From assembly GCF_003254395.2 (NCBI RefSeq), contig NC_037641.1:1814001-1878000 (forward strand): a stretch of 64,000 nt of DNA, given 5' to 3'. This stretch comes from Apis mellifera. Lineage: Eukaryota > Arthropoda > Insecta > Hymenoptera > Apidae. Under the pieces are notes generated by a model, which ran no database searches, was not told the DNA's origin, and saw only the letters and a list, made by a program, of their open reading frames with translations. The translations under genes were made by a program, and so were the position numbers. Positions 53,331-64,000 of this stretch are shown in pieces (the stretch's first letter is position 1; the number at the start of each line of letters is the position of its first letter).

Positions 53331-56300
53331 TTAACCTAATCTAATTTAAATGCGGAATTTTATCACTTTGTACTTGTCAGGAATATCAGTCACAAATATG
53401 GCAATAATCCTTTCATGAGTTTTCATGAATGTGTTTTTCCGAATGTGTAATATAAAAAATTCGTTTTTTTTTGTATTCTTTTTCTTAATGCTTATTATTT
53501 TGCATACCATTTATTTATCGAAGAATGAATTATTATATTGCAATTTTTTTTTATAAATTAAAGGCGAATGTTCAAAAAAATAAACTGTTGATTTGGTATT
53601 TATATAAACGATAATTAATAAATAAAGAAAATTTATCAAAGAAATATAAGTCTTTTTTTTATGAATAACGAATATTCAAATTATAAAATATTATTCATGA
53701 ATAGAATTCTTTAATTTATTGAATTTAGAATTGAATTTTCTGATATTGGATTTTTTCTTTTTATCGAAATTATGTTAAACATATATTTTTTTATTAAATA
53801 ATAATCTTAAGAAAAAATTTGCTAGAGAAAATATATAAGATTAATTAAAATAATAACATTTGATCTCTATACACATAAGTGAATTGAATATATAATACTT
53901 TAAATAATTTTTCAATCTTAATTAAAATCTTTCCCAACTTTTCATATTATATTAAAATTAATTTTCATAAAGAATTTAAAGTTTTCTTTTTTTTCATTAT
54001 AACTTATTATATTACAGCTGCTATACATTATATTATATACTATATTGCATTATAACTGTTACATGTATCTTTTATTTTATGAAAGATATTTACTTTATAA
54101 AAAAATTTTTAATTAAAAATATTCTATATAAGCAATTTTTTATGTTGAAAAAAAATTATATAATTATTCTAAATGTTCTAAATAATATTTTATTTAATTT
54201 TTAATTTTATTTACAAAGTATTATTATAAATAATGTATATTATAAATAAAGTATATAAATAACTGAAATTTGGAAAAATTGTTTAAAAAAAGACAAAATT
54301 CCTTAATTATATAATATCTATTAATAGAATTATTTAATGCATACTAATTATATTATTTTGATTTTAAAAAAAACGGAAAAATATATTATTTTTTTTTTTA
54401 AATTAAATCTATATACTTTTTTGTCAAATTAATAAAAATATATAATGTATTTTTTGCTGAAAATTCATTAATTATAAATAAAATATTGTACATTAAAACC
54501 AATTATGTTATATATCTGATTTAAAATAATAATAATTAATAAATAAATATTTTTAATGTCACAGAATTTTATTAGTTTGTTTGTCATAAGAAAAGTTATA
54601 AAAAAGCAAATAAACAAAAAAATTATGATTATAAGAAAAAATAAATTATACCATTTAAATCTATATCATAAACTAAAAAATTTAATCCTAAATTCAATGA
54701 ATTAAAAAAGATTCATAAAACCGATAATTTACAATTCGAATATGCTAAAATTTTTCTTTCTTTTATAACTTTCTATCATCTATATTCATTTGTTCTATTA
54801 ATCATTCATTAAGACATTATTTTTAATAAAACCACTTATATAAAATTAATGAAAAACAAACAATTTATATCATCCTCTTTATTATTATTATTATATATTC
54901 TCTTATGCCATAGATACGAATATGTAATTCAATAACTTATTCAAGTTTATATTTTAAATATAAACATAAGGAAAAATTAAATTATAATTTTTGAGATTAA
55001 TATTTTTGAAATTATTCGAATTTAATTTGAGATTATAGAATATTATTTTATCATTATGAATTGAGTATAAAAAAATAATAATCTTCCTATGTGTTGCTTA
55101 TTCAAACAAAGAATTTATATCTTTGGTAATCTTGGCTCTAAAAGTGGCGAAATAATCGGCTAGCTAGATAAATATAATAGGAGCTGGTTAATCTTATTAA
55201 TTTTAATTTTTTCTTGAAATAACTAGAGATATATAACATATTCAGATAACATATTTTTTAAATTATATAGTGCGTTAGTGTAATTGTATTATCTTTCAAT
55301 TTTCATTCATAATAAATTTATATATTTATATTTGCATTACTGATAATCGGAACAGCCGTTTATTACAAAAAAAGATTAAGAAAGACAAAACTTAAAGAAG
55401 ACAACTCAATCGAATAAATACCCAGCCATAATTTTCTTCTCTTTCTCTAACTGGGACTGTATATTACATATTTCATTGGACAACTTTATTCTGGAAAATA
55501 AGAAGTATATATAGAAGATATATATATATAGAAGAAAACTATTTCTAATTTATCATTGCATAAGATATTAGTTCACTAATTTTTAATAAAATTATACTTA
55601 TTTATCGTACATAGAAATATGTAGAAGAATTTCTATTAATGTTTATTTTTGATACCATGATTGCATATTTTTAGAGAATTATTATCGTTTATTGACAAAT
55701 TATTTGTATTATATAATTTTATATTACAAGTAAATATTTTTTCGGTAATTATGCAGAAAAGGATAATATGCATAAAAAATAAAATTATTACATGAAACGA
55801 TATTTGTATATGATTTGATTTGATTCACTATATATCTATTTTTTGATGAATTTTGATGAAAATCTGTTTAATTGCACCACGCTGAATATAGTGTAAATAT
55901 AGAATAAATATAGAATAAATATAATTCTCTATATTTATATAATATTATATTATATATACTTATATATATTATATATATATATATTATATTTTCGAATTCA
56001 GAAAAAGTAATCGCATTAATATATTAGAATGTTTAAACATGCTAGAAACTAATAAAAAAAACTAATATTGGGAAAAGTGCTTCGAAATTTTAAAACAATA
56101 AATAATTTATCGAATATTAATATACATGCATGATTTCCCATTTTCTTATGTAATAGTTAATAATGATTGTGAAATTGTGATAGAAAATTTTATTCTTAAT
56201 TTTAATTTTTAACAAATTTAGTTTTAATTAGTTTCAATTTTTGATAAATTGTGTAATACATTTTAAATATTCAGAGAGATTAAAAAATATGCAACTAGAA

Positions 56301-58439
56301 TTTTTATATAATAAAATGTAATATATTTGATACAGATGGATATCATAAAAGACATCATATAGAAAATCATAAAGAATTTGAAGAAAAAAATGAATATCGT
56401 TAAAAACAAATAAAGTAAATTTGAAATCATTTTTCATTGTTAAAGAAGTGAATGCAAAAATTTATGTTTATAAATTTATATTTATTATTTCTTCAGAATA
56501 CTTTAAGAGAATAGTTTATAAGATAACTGATAAGAAATGAATTTTTATATTCAAAATTGTTTTTCTCTTTTAAATATTTAAATTTGGAGATTCCAGAAAT
56601 GTGTTGAAAATAGTTATTGAACTATTTTACAATTACAATAAATCAGTATTTACAAAAAATATTTGAAAATATTAATAATATAATTGAATATTGTAATATA
56701 AAAGTAAAAATTGTAAAGATAAAAAAAATTTTATCAAAGTATTAAATCAAATTAAACCACGAAATAATGAAAGTAAAATAACTGAATCTGAATATTAGTT
56801 AACTATATAAAATGCCTGAAATTTATTGAATTAGAACGATGATTATAGATAGATTATAGATTCTTCGTATAGAAAAGCAATATAAGTATTTTATATCATT
56901 ATTAGATATCTACATTGATTCTATTCTTACAAACAATTAATCAAAAAAATATAGTAAAGTCCTTTATTAATAACTAATTAAAATTAAAGAAAAATATAAA
57001 CATAACATATGAAATATAATTTTCATATAAATTTTATATAAATTATATATAATATATATAAATTACATTTTTAATATTCATTTTTTCTAATGTATTGTAA
57101 ATTTTAATTAGATTTTAATTAAATTTTATATATTATCGATAAAGAATAAAAATAATTCTACATGAGAAATATATACATATGTTAAATATTTGAATCTATA
57201 TTATTCTAAATATATGCAAATGAACATTTTATTGTTTATTTATTTATTTATTAATAATTTTAACTATTATATATGAAATATCTATTATATATTCCAAATA
57301 ATTGAACTAATCGCTTAATTGTATCAAAAATAACGTAATACTGATATATTATTTCAAATAGATCAATATCAGAATTCATTGTAATCATAGTAACATTCAA
57401 CACTAGTTTAGATAACATGAATTTAGATAGATTTAATCAATCATTTCATCAATGATGAAAATTTTTTTTCGATAAATGAATTTTAAATAAACGAGATTCT
57501 ATTGCATACAGATTCAAATCTAATTCTTCTTCATGAGATCTTTTTCTTCAAGAAATTTCGTTTGAGACTTCGAACATTTTTATTTGTTATATTATATAAA
57601 AACATTTTTGACAAAAACAAACTTAAGATTATCAAATAAAGATTTAAAATAATTAATGTTTTATTATAATCATCATAAAAAAAATTTTTTATTCAAAAAA
57701 TTCACTTACTTTTTCGATTTTTAGTTCAAGTGCTTGAAATTTCCAGTATCTTTAAACAATTGAATTAACAAAAAATTAAAATTATAAAAAATAATAGATA
57801 ATTATAATAGATAATTTTCATATTTATTTTATAATAATTGAATAAATTTATTATAAATATTTACTATTCAATTTCGATAATTTCGTTTGTAATTTTTTAA
57901 TATGCTATCAAAATCATCATACTGAATAGTATTATGAAGTTTAAACTTCGCGATTGTAATTTATTAAAAAGTTAATAAAAATAATTTATATTAAGATAGA
58001 TTAAGTTATTATTGGAAAAATTATTATTTAACCTAAAATCTTAATCTAACTCAAAAAAATTCAATATAAATCATAATAAGAAATTAGAAACTAAAAATTA
58101 GAAATTAAATAAATTTTATTTAACATAATTTATATTAATTTTAATCAAATCAAAATTAAATAAAAACTTATTTAATTGTTAATCGATTTAATGATGTGTA
58201 TTAGATTTAGGTTAAATTATTTTTATCTTGCTACTATAAGATGATTAATTGTTTATAATAATAATAAATCTGCTTAAAACTAATATAATCTAAACTGTTT
58301 AGAGGAAACATTTTTGTTGATAACTTTTTAACAATAACTACCAAATAAAATCTTCATAATACAATTATGATTGTATTAAGGAGGATGATCTTGATAACAA
58401 TTAAAAAAAAATCATCAAAATCGAAAAGTAATACGTTTT
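53331..58439. other. A+T-rich noncoding stretch
   Basis: No coding exon recognised. Two small less A+T-rich patches lie at about 55080-55210 and 55340-55500; the first includes CTTTGGTAATCTTGGCTC, discussed among rejected microRNA ideas. Short TA runs occur near 55.95 kb and TTTA runs near 57.24 kb. Confidence 0.7.
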
Positions 58440-58890
58440 TGCAAATAATTATCACGAATTTCTTTTTGAAGAAATTCATTGATTTCCTCGATCTTGCTTC
58501 GAGGCCTCGAAATTTCTCTGCTTTTGCTTGACAAACATCCTTGTACAATTATCGCATATTAATAACCCGATGCAATTCCAGCATCCCGTGTTAATTCCCG
58601 TCGTAATCAACGTGCTGTAATAAACTTAATCTTTGTTGAAGTTTTCTTTCATCATGCATCGATGCTTTAACCTGTCACAGGGTTAAACCGGTGTCTCGAC
58701 TGCGTTATGCAATCCAGTTTTGAAATTTAAAAGGGACGACGATCAAACAATGGTGTAACCTGATCCACCTTATGATTGCTATTAATCGTCTCAATTTATT
58801 TTGTGTTGTCCCATTTCGCGTGAACTTCCTTTTCAAAATATATCGATTTACCTGGAAATTATGATCTTGAATGCGAAAAGTACAATTTTG
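58440..58890. other. Less A+T-rich island, function unknown
   Basis: About 450 bases with CG dinucleotides, including an imperfect dyad TTAACCTGTCACAGGGTTAA (about 58668-58687). The island supports minus-strand frames of 64 and 114 codons (58354-58548, 58705-59049), but they change abruptly to low-complexity composition and have no domain, signal or splice support. Regulatory element or noncoding exon are more likely. Confidence 0.35.
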
Positions 58891-60284
58891 GCTTTGATTC
58901 TGATATGATCTGATTCGATATGAAGTTTTGTTTGAATTCGAAATAACTATCGACAAATGGTAGTACAAAAATTTTTGAAAAAAAATTCTTTTGAAAATTA
59001 TATAAATATAGACTTGATTAGAATTTGGAATAAATAAATAAAATATCATTTTTTAGATTTAAATAATATTAATTAAAAACTTTTTTTTAATTATTGGGAT
59101 TTTTTTAATAAGAATTGCTTAATACTTTATAATTAGAAAATCAGTTATTTTTTATATTTAATATTGATCTTTTTTTCTTTAAATTGATTGATTTTTGATA
59201 ACCTTTCAATATGTATTCAGTATTGCAATGTAATTCTGAACAATTGTTTTATTTGTTGGCATTTTTTAAATCTTAGTTTTTAATCTTAGATAACTCATAT
59301 TTTATAATAAAAAGCATTCATTCATTACATTCACTATAAATAATATTTTTGATTCACCATATCAGAAATGATAGATTACTAATCAGAGATAAGGAATATA
59401 AGAAATATCATATCATAAAAATGAAATCTTCATGACAGTTTTTGAGAGTAAAAATAATATTTGTAATTTAGAATTAAATCGATAAAATTTCCTAATATAA
59501 AAGATATTCTTATGTATCGGATTACATATTTCTCTTTTGCCTCGTAATCGTATCGTAAGTGAATTTTTAAAATTAATTTACTAGATTTTTCTCTGCATGT
59601 TTTAATTAAACATCATTATTAATTAAAGTTCAATGGAAAAAGAGAAACGTGTATTAATTATTTTTACAAAGCATCAAGCTAATAATTTTTTTTAAATATT
59701 CCAATAATAAAGATTTAACGATTCTTCAACCATTTCTTTAGAAATCTTTAAAAAAAAAAATTATAAGCTTTTATGATATACTATCAAGGTAATATTTAAA
59801 ATTCTTTTTAATTTTATCACAATAATATATATTTTTTTATATTATAATTTAATTTATTACAAATTAAATATCTCAATTGAGATTCATAATTCATCAAAGT
59901 TATTTCCAAAATTGTTTATAATTTTTATAATCACTATATATATACTCTGATATATTTTTATTAAATTTATTTACAAATTAAAAGAATATTGAAATATATA
60001 ATGTATAATGTATAATGAAATATATTAAATCACAAAAATATTATTATTAATTTAACAAAAATTAATAAATCTTTAAAAAATTAAGGAAATTAATAAAGAT
60101 TTTAAACGAATTTTCTTAAAAAAATTTATCAAACTTAAGAAAAAAATGTCATCTTTTCGATGTGATTATAATCATATACACTGAAGAAGTTAAAAATCCA
60201 AAAGAGAAATCAAATTTATTTAGCGACTAAATTTAATTTTGAAAAATATCCCATGCAAGTTGATTAAAATACTAAACGTACTCA

Positions 60285-60600
60285 CAGGAATTCAATTGAA
60301 ATCCTTCTAGTCCTAGCCACTATCGAAGAACAATGGCCGTGTAGAGGATTAGCACTTCACTCATCACCGACTAACCTTGCACTAAAGCTCTCTGTCACCT
60401 CAGCTCTGGCAACGATAACAAAACTTATGGACGCGTAGTAGTCCAACATTTTAGAGGCCCTGCATTTGATCAGGGTACGCAGAGAGCGTGCCACCGTGCA
60501 ATTCTTCACCACTTAGTGTGGGTCATTAACGATGCCCTCGACGATCCTTTGAGATAACTGTAATTATCGTGCACGCACTTCTTATTTTCCCGTCTTGTGA
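60285..60600 (-). promoter_or_regulatory. GC-richer island with minus-strand splice donor: candidate distal promoter/leader exon
   Basis: The strongest GC-richer island right of 17 kb, with many CG dinucleotides. On the minus strand it ends in TTCCT|GTGAGTACG (last exon base 60286) and has a second donor-like GTGCAAG|GTTAGT (60376|60375). A 30-codon minus-strand frame (60449-60357, starting MLDYYASISFVIVARA) is present; splicing at the inner donor to 6208 would put it out of frame with the transporter. It could be an alternative far-upstream leader of the transporter (intron of about 54 kb), the leader of a different gene, or an enhancer. No clear TATA or initiator was found. Confidence 0.3.
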
Positions 60601-60859
60601 ATTTTATTCACATTTTTATTTTTATTTATTTATTTCCATTGGTAGAAGTATAGAAATAAAATATACGTGAGATTTTTGTTTTAATATGTTGTATACCAAT
60701 TATTATTAAGATATTGCTTTAAATATAAAAAAATGTTAATATATTATAAAAATTTTCAAATTTACGCAAAAACAAAGTTTAAAAAAAAATTTATTCTTTT
60801 TTCTTATATATAAAAACATCTTTTATAAGTAAATATATTCGTAATTTAGATTTGGATAG

Positions 60860-61220
60860 TCGATAAACGTTAAAAAACGATAAAAAAAATACAAAAGTAT
60901 ATGAAAATGTTAGAGTTTATTTATTAAATATTATTTTTATTATTTATACATGTCTTTATGATATATTCTTTAAGTTATATATTCTTTATTAAATAGTTTT
61001 TATTAACTTAATAAGCAAATAATGTGTTCATTAGATAAAGCGAAACGAAAATAAAATAAGAGAACAATGAAGATGGAATTTTATTTTATTTTTGATTTGC
61101 TCCATCAAATGCAAACTTAAATTACGTATAATTTAATAAATAATATTTTTGTACATTAACTTTTATTTGTTTAAAGTTTCTAGTTTCGAGAATCGATTCT
61201 CTAAAAATATTCATAATATA
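60860..61220. mobile_element. Possible inverted-repeat element, copy 3 (diverged)
   Basis: Positions about 61125-61215 keep the order seen in the right arms of copies 1 and 2: TAATTTAATAAATA, ATATTTTTGTACATTAA, TTTCTAG, then GAATCGATTCTCTAAAAAT. The preceding GAAGATGGAATTTTATTTTA resembles the AAGATGGAGTTACTTTATCG block of copy 1 (from about 1050). A matching left arm is weak (TTTATTTATTAAAT near 60916), so boundaries are approximate. Confidence 0.35.
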
Positions 61221-61349
61221 AAGAATATATTAATATTTTGTATTAATATCATGTATTACATATTTATATATTATATATGTATTTTAAAAATGATATAATT
61301 CAAAACAGTATATGTTTAAAAAAAAAACAAAAATTATTTGTTATTTTAA

Positions 61350-61556
61350 AATAATATTATATTTATTATTATTATATATTATATATATTATTATTATATT
61401 TATTATATATTATTATTATATATTTATATATAATATATTATATATTATTATTATATATTATATTTATATAATTATTATATATTATATTATATATTATTAT
61501 TATTATTATTATATTATTATATATTATTATTATATTTATTATAATATTATATAAAA
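61350..61556. repeat. TAT/TA low-complexity repeat
   Basis: Interleaved TTA and TA units over about 200 bases, producing a Tyr/Ile-rich plus-strand frame (61312-61554) that is not a gene. Confidence 0.95.
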
Positions 61557-62254
61557 TTTATATTATCAAAATAGTTTTTAATTCTTCTAGTCTTTGAAAT
61601 AAATCTCTTGTAGATTGTGATGGATTTGATATTAATTCATACAGAATTTAATTATATATTTTAAAATACATATATAATATATTATTAAGCCTTGATATTA
61701 TTTTGAAATTTATATTGGAATTAATTATCATTAGGTATTTATATAACCTTGTAATTCTTGATTTATTATTATTAAGCGAAAATAGGAGTTAAATTTTGAT
61801 AATTTATTAAAAATAATTTGTATTAAATAACTTAATGAAATAGTTTTTTATTCCATTAAAAAAAATACGTCTGAAAAATGTATAATAATAGATTATTTTA
61901 CTGTTACAAATATATCATTTGAAATTTTTATAAACATCAAATGAATATAAAATAAATTAAATGAATAAATGAACAATGAAATGAATTTTCAATTGCTCGT
62001 TTTTTTTGTCATGAGATTTAGAAATGAATAAACATTTGAGTCTTGTAATTTTTGAAATCAAATCAAAGATATTAATAATTCTAAGATATAATAAATTGAA
62101 GTTCTTTATAAAATCAACAATGAATAACATTGAAATTAATAAAATATATGTGTCAAATATATCGTATTAAAACATTGTGTAATTGTGTTTATTATCATTT
62201 TACAATAGTATTGTTACACATAATTACTATTTGAATAATAAAACAATTATTATT

Positions 62255-62450
62255 AGGATGAAAATTTTTTCGAAAAAAAGATTTGATCGAAAAAAAGGAT
62301 CGAATCGGAGAAAGCTATACGATAAAAGAGTTCAAAAAGAAACTCGGAAATAGTTAGAAATCGGAGTAGAAAATGGAAGATGAACTAGTTTAGTCGTATA
62401 TTGAAAAATAAGTTGTGAGAGAGAATGGAAAATAGAATCGAAAAATTGTA
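62255..62450. other. Purine-rich patch
   Basis: The plus strand is rich in GAAA/GGAAG with an imperfect repeat of TCGAAAAAAAGGATCGAATCGG-like sequence (two or three degenerate units). Less A+T-rich than its flanks. It resembles exonic enhancer-rich sequence, but no flanking splice pair was found. Confidence 0.25.
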
Positions 62451-63275
62451 TATTCAAAGTATATAATGTAAATAAATATCAAATAGAACTTTTTTTATAA
62501 ATATTAAATATATTCATCGTAGATATAAGAAAAAATATGATAAAATATTTTTATTTAAATTTTTGAAACTTATATATATTTTTCATTTATAATTTTGTAA
62601 CTTATATGTATTTCATAATATAATAATAATAACAATGTTTGATAAATAATATTTATAAATATATTTCAATAATATGTATAATACATATAATAATATATAT
62701 AATAGTACGTTCTATCAGTTCTCTCATGAGATTTAGCAATATTGATATTTAATCAAATTTATTAGATTATTCATATTATAAACGACTTGGTACAATTATA
62801 GATATTAAATAATAAATATTTTCAAATAGATAATGTACACATAATAATTAATTGATTTAATTTGGTATGTACCCAAAATTATATCAAATATATCATTGCA
62901 AGAGTGCCATAATTCAACATTTACATTTATTGAGATTTGGTATAGAAAAATCATTGATATTTATTATTTATATTAATAAATTTTGAAAATAAATTTTAAA
63001 ACATCACTGTTACAACAAATGTGCAATAGTTTAAACAATTGATGTTATTGTTATATTAATAATAAATTATATGATATAAATTTTTATTGCATATTAAAAA
63101 AAATGTTAATACAATTATCTTAAAATTAATTCTTATAGATTCTTAATTTTATAATCTAATTTCGTTTTTAGTTTTAAGAAATAAAAAAACTTTTAATGTT
63201 TTTAAACATATATATTATCTTGTTTAGATATTTTAAAATTATTATTTAATTCATTTAATATTTATTGATATATTT

Positions 63276-63452
63276 TAAATAATAATAATACTAATACTAC
63301 TAATAATAATTCTAATAACAATAACAATAACAATGACAATGACAATGACAATGACAATGACAATGACAATGACAATGACAATGACAATGACAATAACAAT
63401 AACAATAACGATAATAATAATGATAATAATAATGATAATAATAATAATAATA
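63276..63452. repeat. TGACAA/TAACAA hexanucleotide array flanked by TAA repeats
   Basis: Starts with AATAATACTAATACT-type triplets, passes through TAACAA hexamers (from about 63315), about ten exact TGACAA hexamers (about 63331-63391), TAACAA hexamers to about 63409, and GATAATAAT triplets to 63452. The symmetric TAACAA-TGACAA-TAACAA order suggests that a G-bearing variant expanded inside an older TAACAA array. The Met-Thr repeat frame read from it is not a gene. Confidence 0.97.
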
Positions 63453-64000
63453 CAAAACAGAAAAAAATTATCCTTCTTTAAATTATGTTTCCTTAATAAT
63501 TCATTAAATCACATGAAATTAAACAAAATTATAACAAAAATGTTGAAAAATATTAAAATTGAAATCTAAGAAATTGTTTGTGTCCATAAAAAGACACTAT
63601 ATATTTTGAAAAATATATTATAGGTGAAACAATTACTATAGTTACACAAAATATAGTTAATTAGAAAATTATAATTCATTCAAAATAAAACATATATAGA
63701 TATATTAGTTTTGAAAATTTTTGAATTACATTAAAGTTACATAAAGTTCGAATACTTAAAAAATAGATTAAAATTTCTTTTAAGAAATATTAATTAATAT
63801 TAATTAATATTAATAATAATTAAGCTTTTTTCATCAAAAGCCCGACTTCGCACTTTCTGAAAATTTTACTGATATCTATAACATTAATTACAAATTAATA
63901 ATAAAATTCAAAATAAAAATCAATATGAAAAAAAAAAGAAAAATTTAAAATTTTTATTCGATAGTATATATTATTATTAATTAGTTATTGAATTTAATTG

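Larger units (their letters stand above)
60601..64000. other. A+T-rich noncoding stretch at right end
   Basis: Holds a possible third inverted-repeat element copy (60860-61220), TAT/TA repeats (61350-61555), a purine-rich patch at about 62255-62450 and the hexanucleotide array at 63.3-63.45 kb. No coding exon is visible up to the window edge. Confidence 0.7.

Noticed and set aside
55119..55143. Possible miR-9/79-type microRNA (CTTTGGTAATCTTGGCTC)
   Set aside because: Resembles the family at the first dozen bases, but no complementary arm is found within about 100 bases on either side, so no precursor hairpin forms.
58668..58687. Dyad TTAACCTGTCACAGGGTTAA as a telomere-like or operator site
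   Set aside because: Single imperfect dyad with no repeat context; insect telomeric TTAGG repeats are absent.
58705..59049. 114-codon minus-strand frame, the longest outside repeats
   Set aside because: No domain, signal peptide or splice support; it spans an island and an A+T-rich tail with abrupt change in amino-acid composition, as expected by chance in a less A+T-rich patch.
60357..60449. 30-codon minus-strand frame starting MLDYYASISFVIVARA as a signal-bearing first coding exon
   Set aside because: Splicing from the inner donor (60376) to the acceptor at 6209 puts it out of frame with the transporter, and no other partner exon was found; kept only as a possible upstream frame.
1..64000. 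tRNA, rRNA, CRISPR array or bacterial-type operon features
   Set aside because: No GGTTCRANTCC-type B box with a matching A box was noticed, no rRNA-like conserved blocks, and no spaced direct repeats of CRISPR type; the splice structure shows eukaryotic nuclear DNA.

Overview
The window is eukaryotic nuclear DNA from an insect. It is extremely A+T-rich by eye, with spliceosomal GT/AG boundaries, long introns, abundant TA, TAA and pentanucleotide microsatellites, and only scattered short GC-richer islands. Base composition together with the insect-like transporter it carries suggests a bee, most likely a honey bee (Apis) or close relative. That assignment is inference; no species-diagnostic sequence was recognised.

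The only confident protein-coding gene lies at the left end on the minus strand. It is the 5' part of an SLC22-type organic cation transporter (major facilitator superfamily). Three coding exons (6197..5950, 3037..2827, 1528..1270) join with compatible phases and good splice sites to give residues 1-239 plus one base of the next codon. They cover the N-terminus, the first transmembrane helix, the large cysteine- and glycosylation-site-bearing extracellular loop, helices 2-4 and the helix 2-3 loop signature of the family. The remainder, probably about 300 residues, lies beyond position 1. The first coding exon begins with an acceptor and 11 untranslated bases, so at least one noncoding leader exon lies upstream. 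The best candidate is at about 17.0 kb, where a minus-strand TATA box and initiator sit in a GC-rich island, followed by a splice donor. A second island at 60.3-60.6 kb, also with a minus-strand donor, could be an alternative distal leader or an unrelated regulatory element.

From 17.2 kb to the right end I find no convincing protein-coding gene. The region consists of A+T-rich intergenic or intronic DNA with islands of ordinary composition every few kilobases, for example near 20.5, 25.1, 33.3, 37.0, 39.0, 46.0, 49.0, 50.3, 53.0, 58.6, 60.4 and 62.3 kb. These are candidates for regulatory elements or noncoding exons. The 25.1 kb island looks most like a plus-strand exon.

Repeats are the other main content: a degenerate Tc1/mariner-like element with long inverted repeats (26401-27088); two or three copies of a second inverted-repeat family (about 0.83-1.21, 22.99-23.34 and perhaps 60.86-61.22 kb); a roughly 0.7 kb TATAA pentanucleotide satellite with a 30-bp higher-order period (52.08-52.77 kb); a TGACAA hexanucleotide array (63.3-63.45 kb); several short minisatellites; and a perfect 26-bp palindrome (31444-31469). 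The long open frames on the minus strand at 52 kb are by-products of the satellite.
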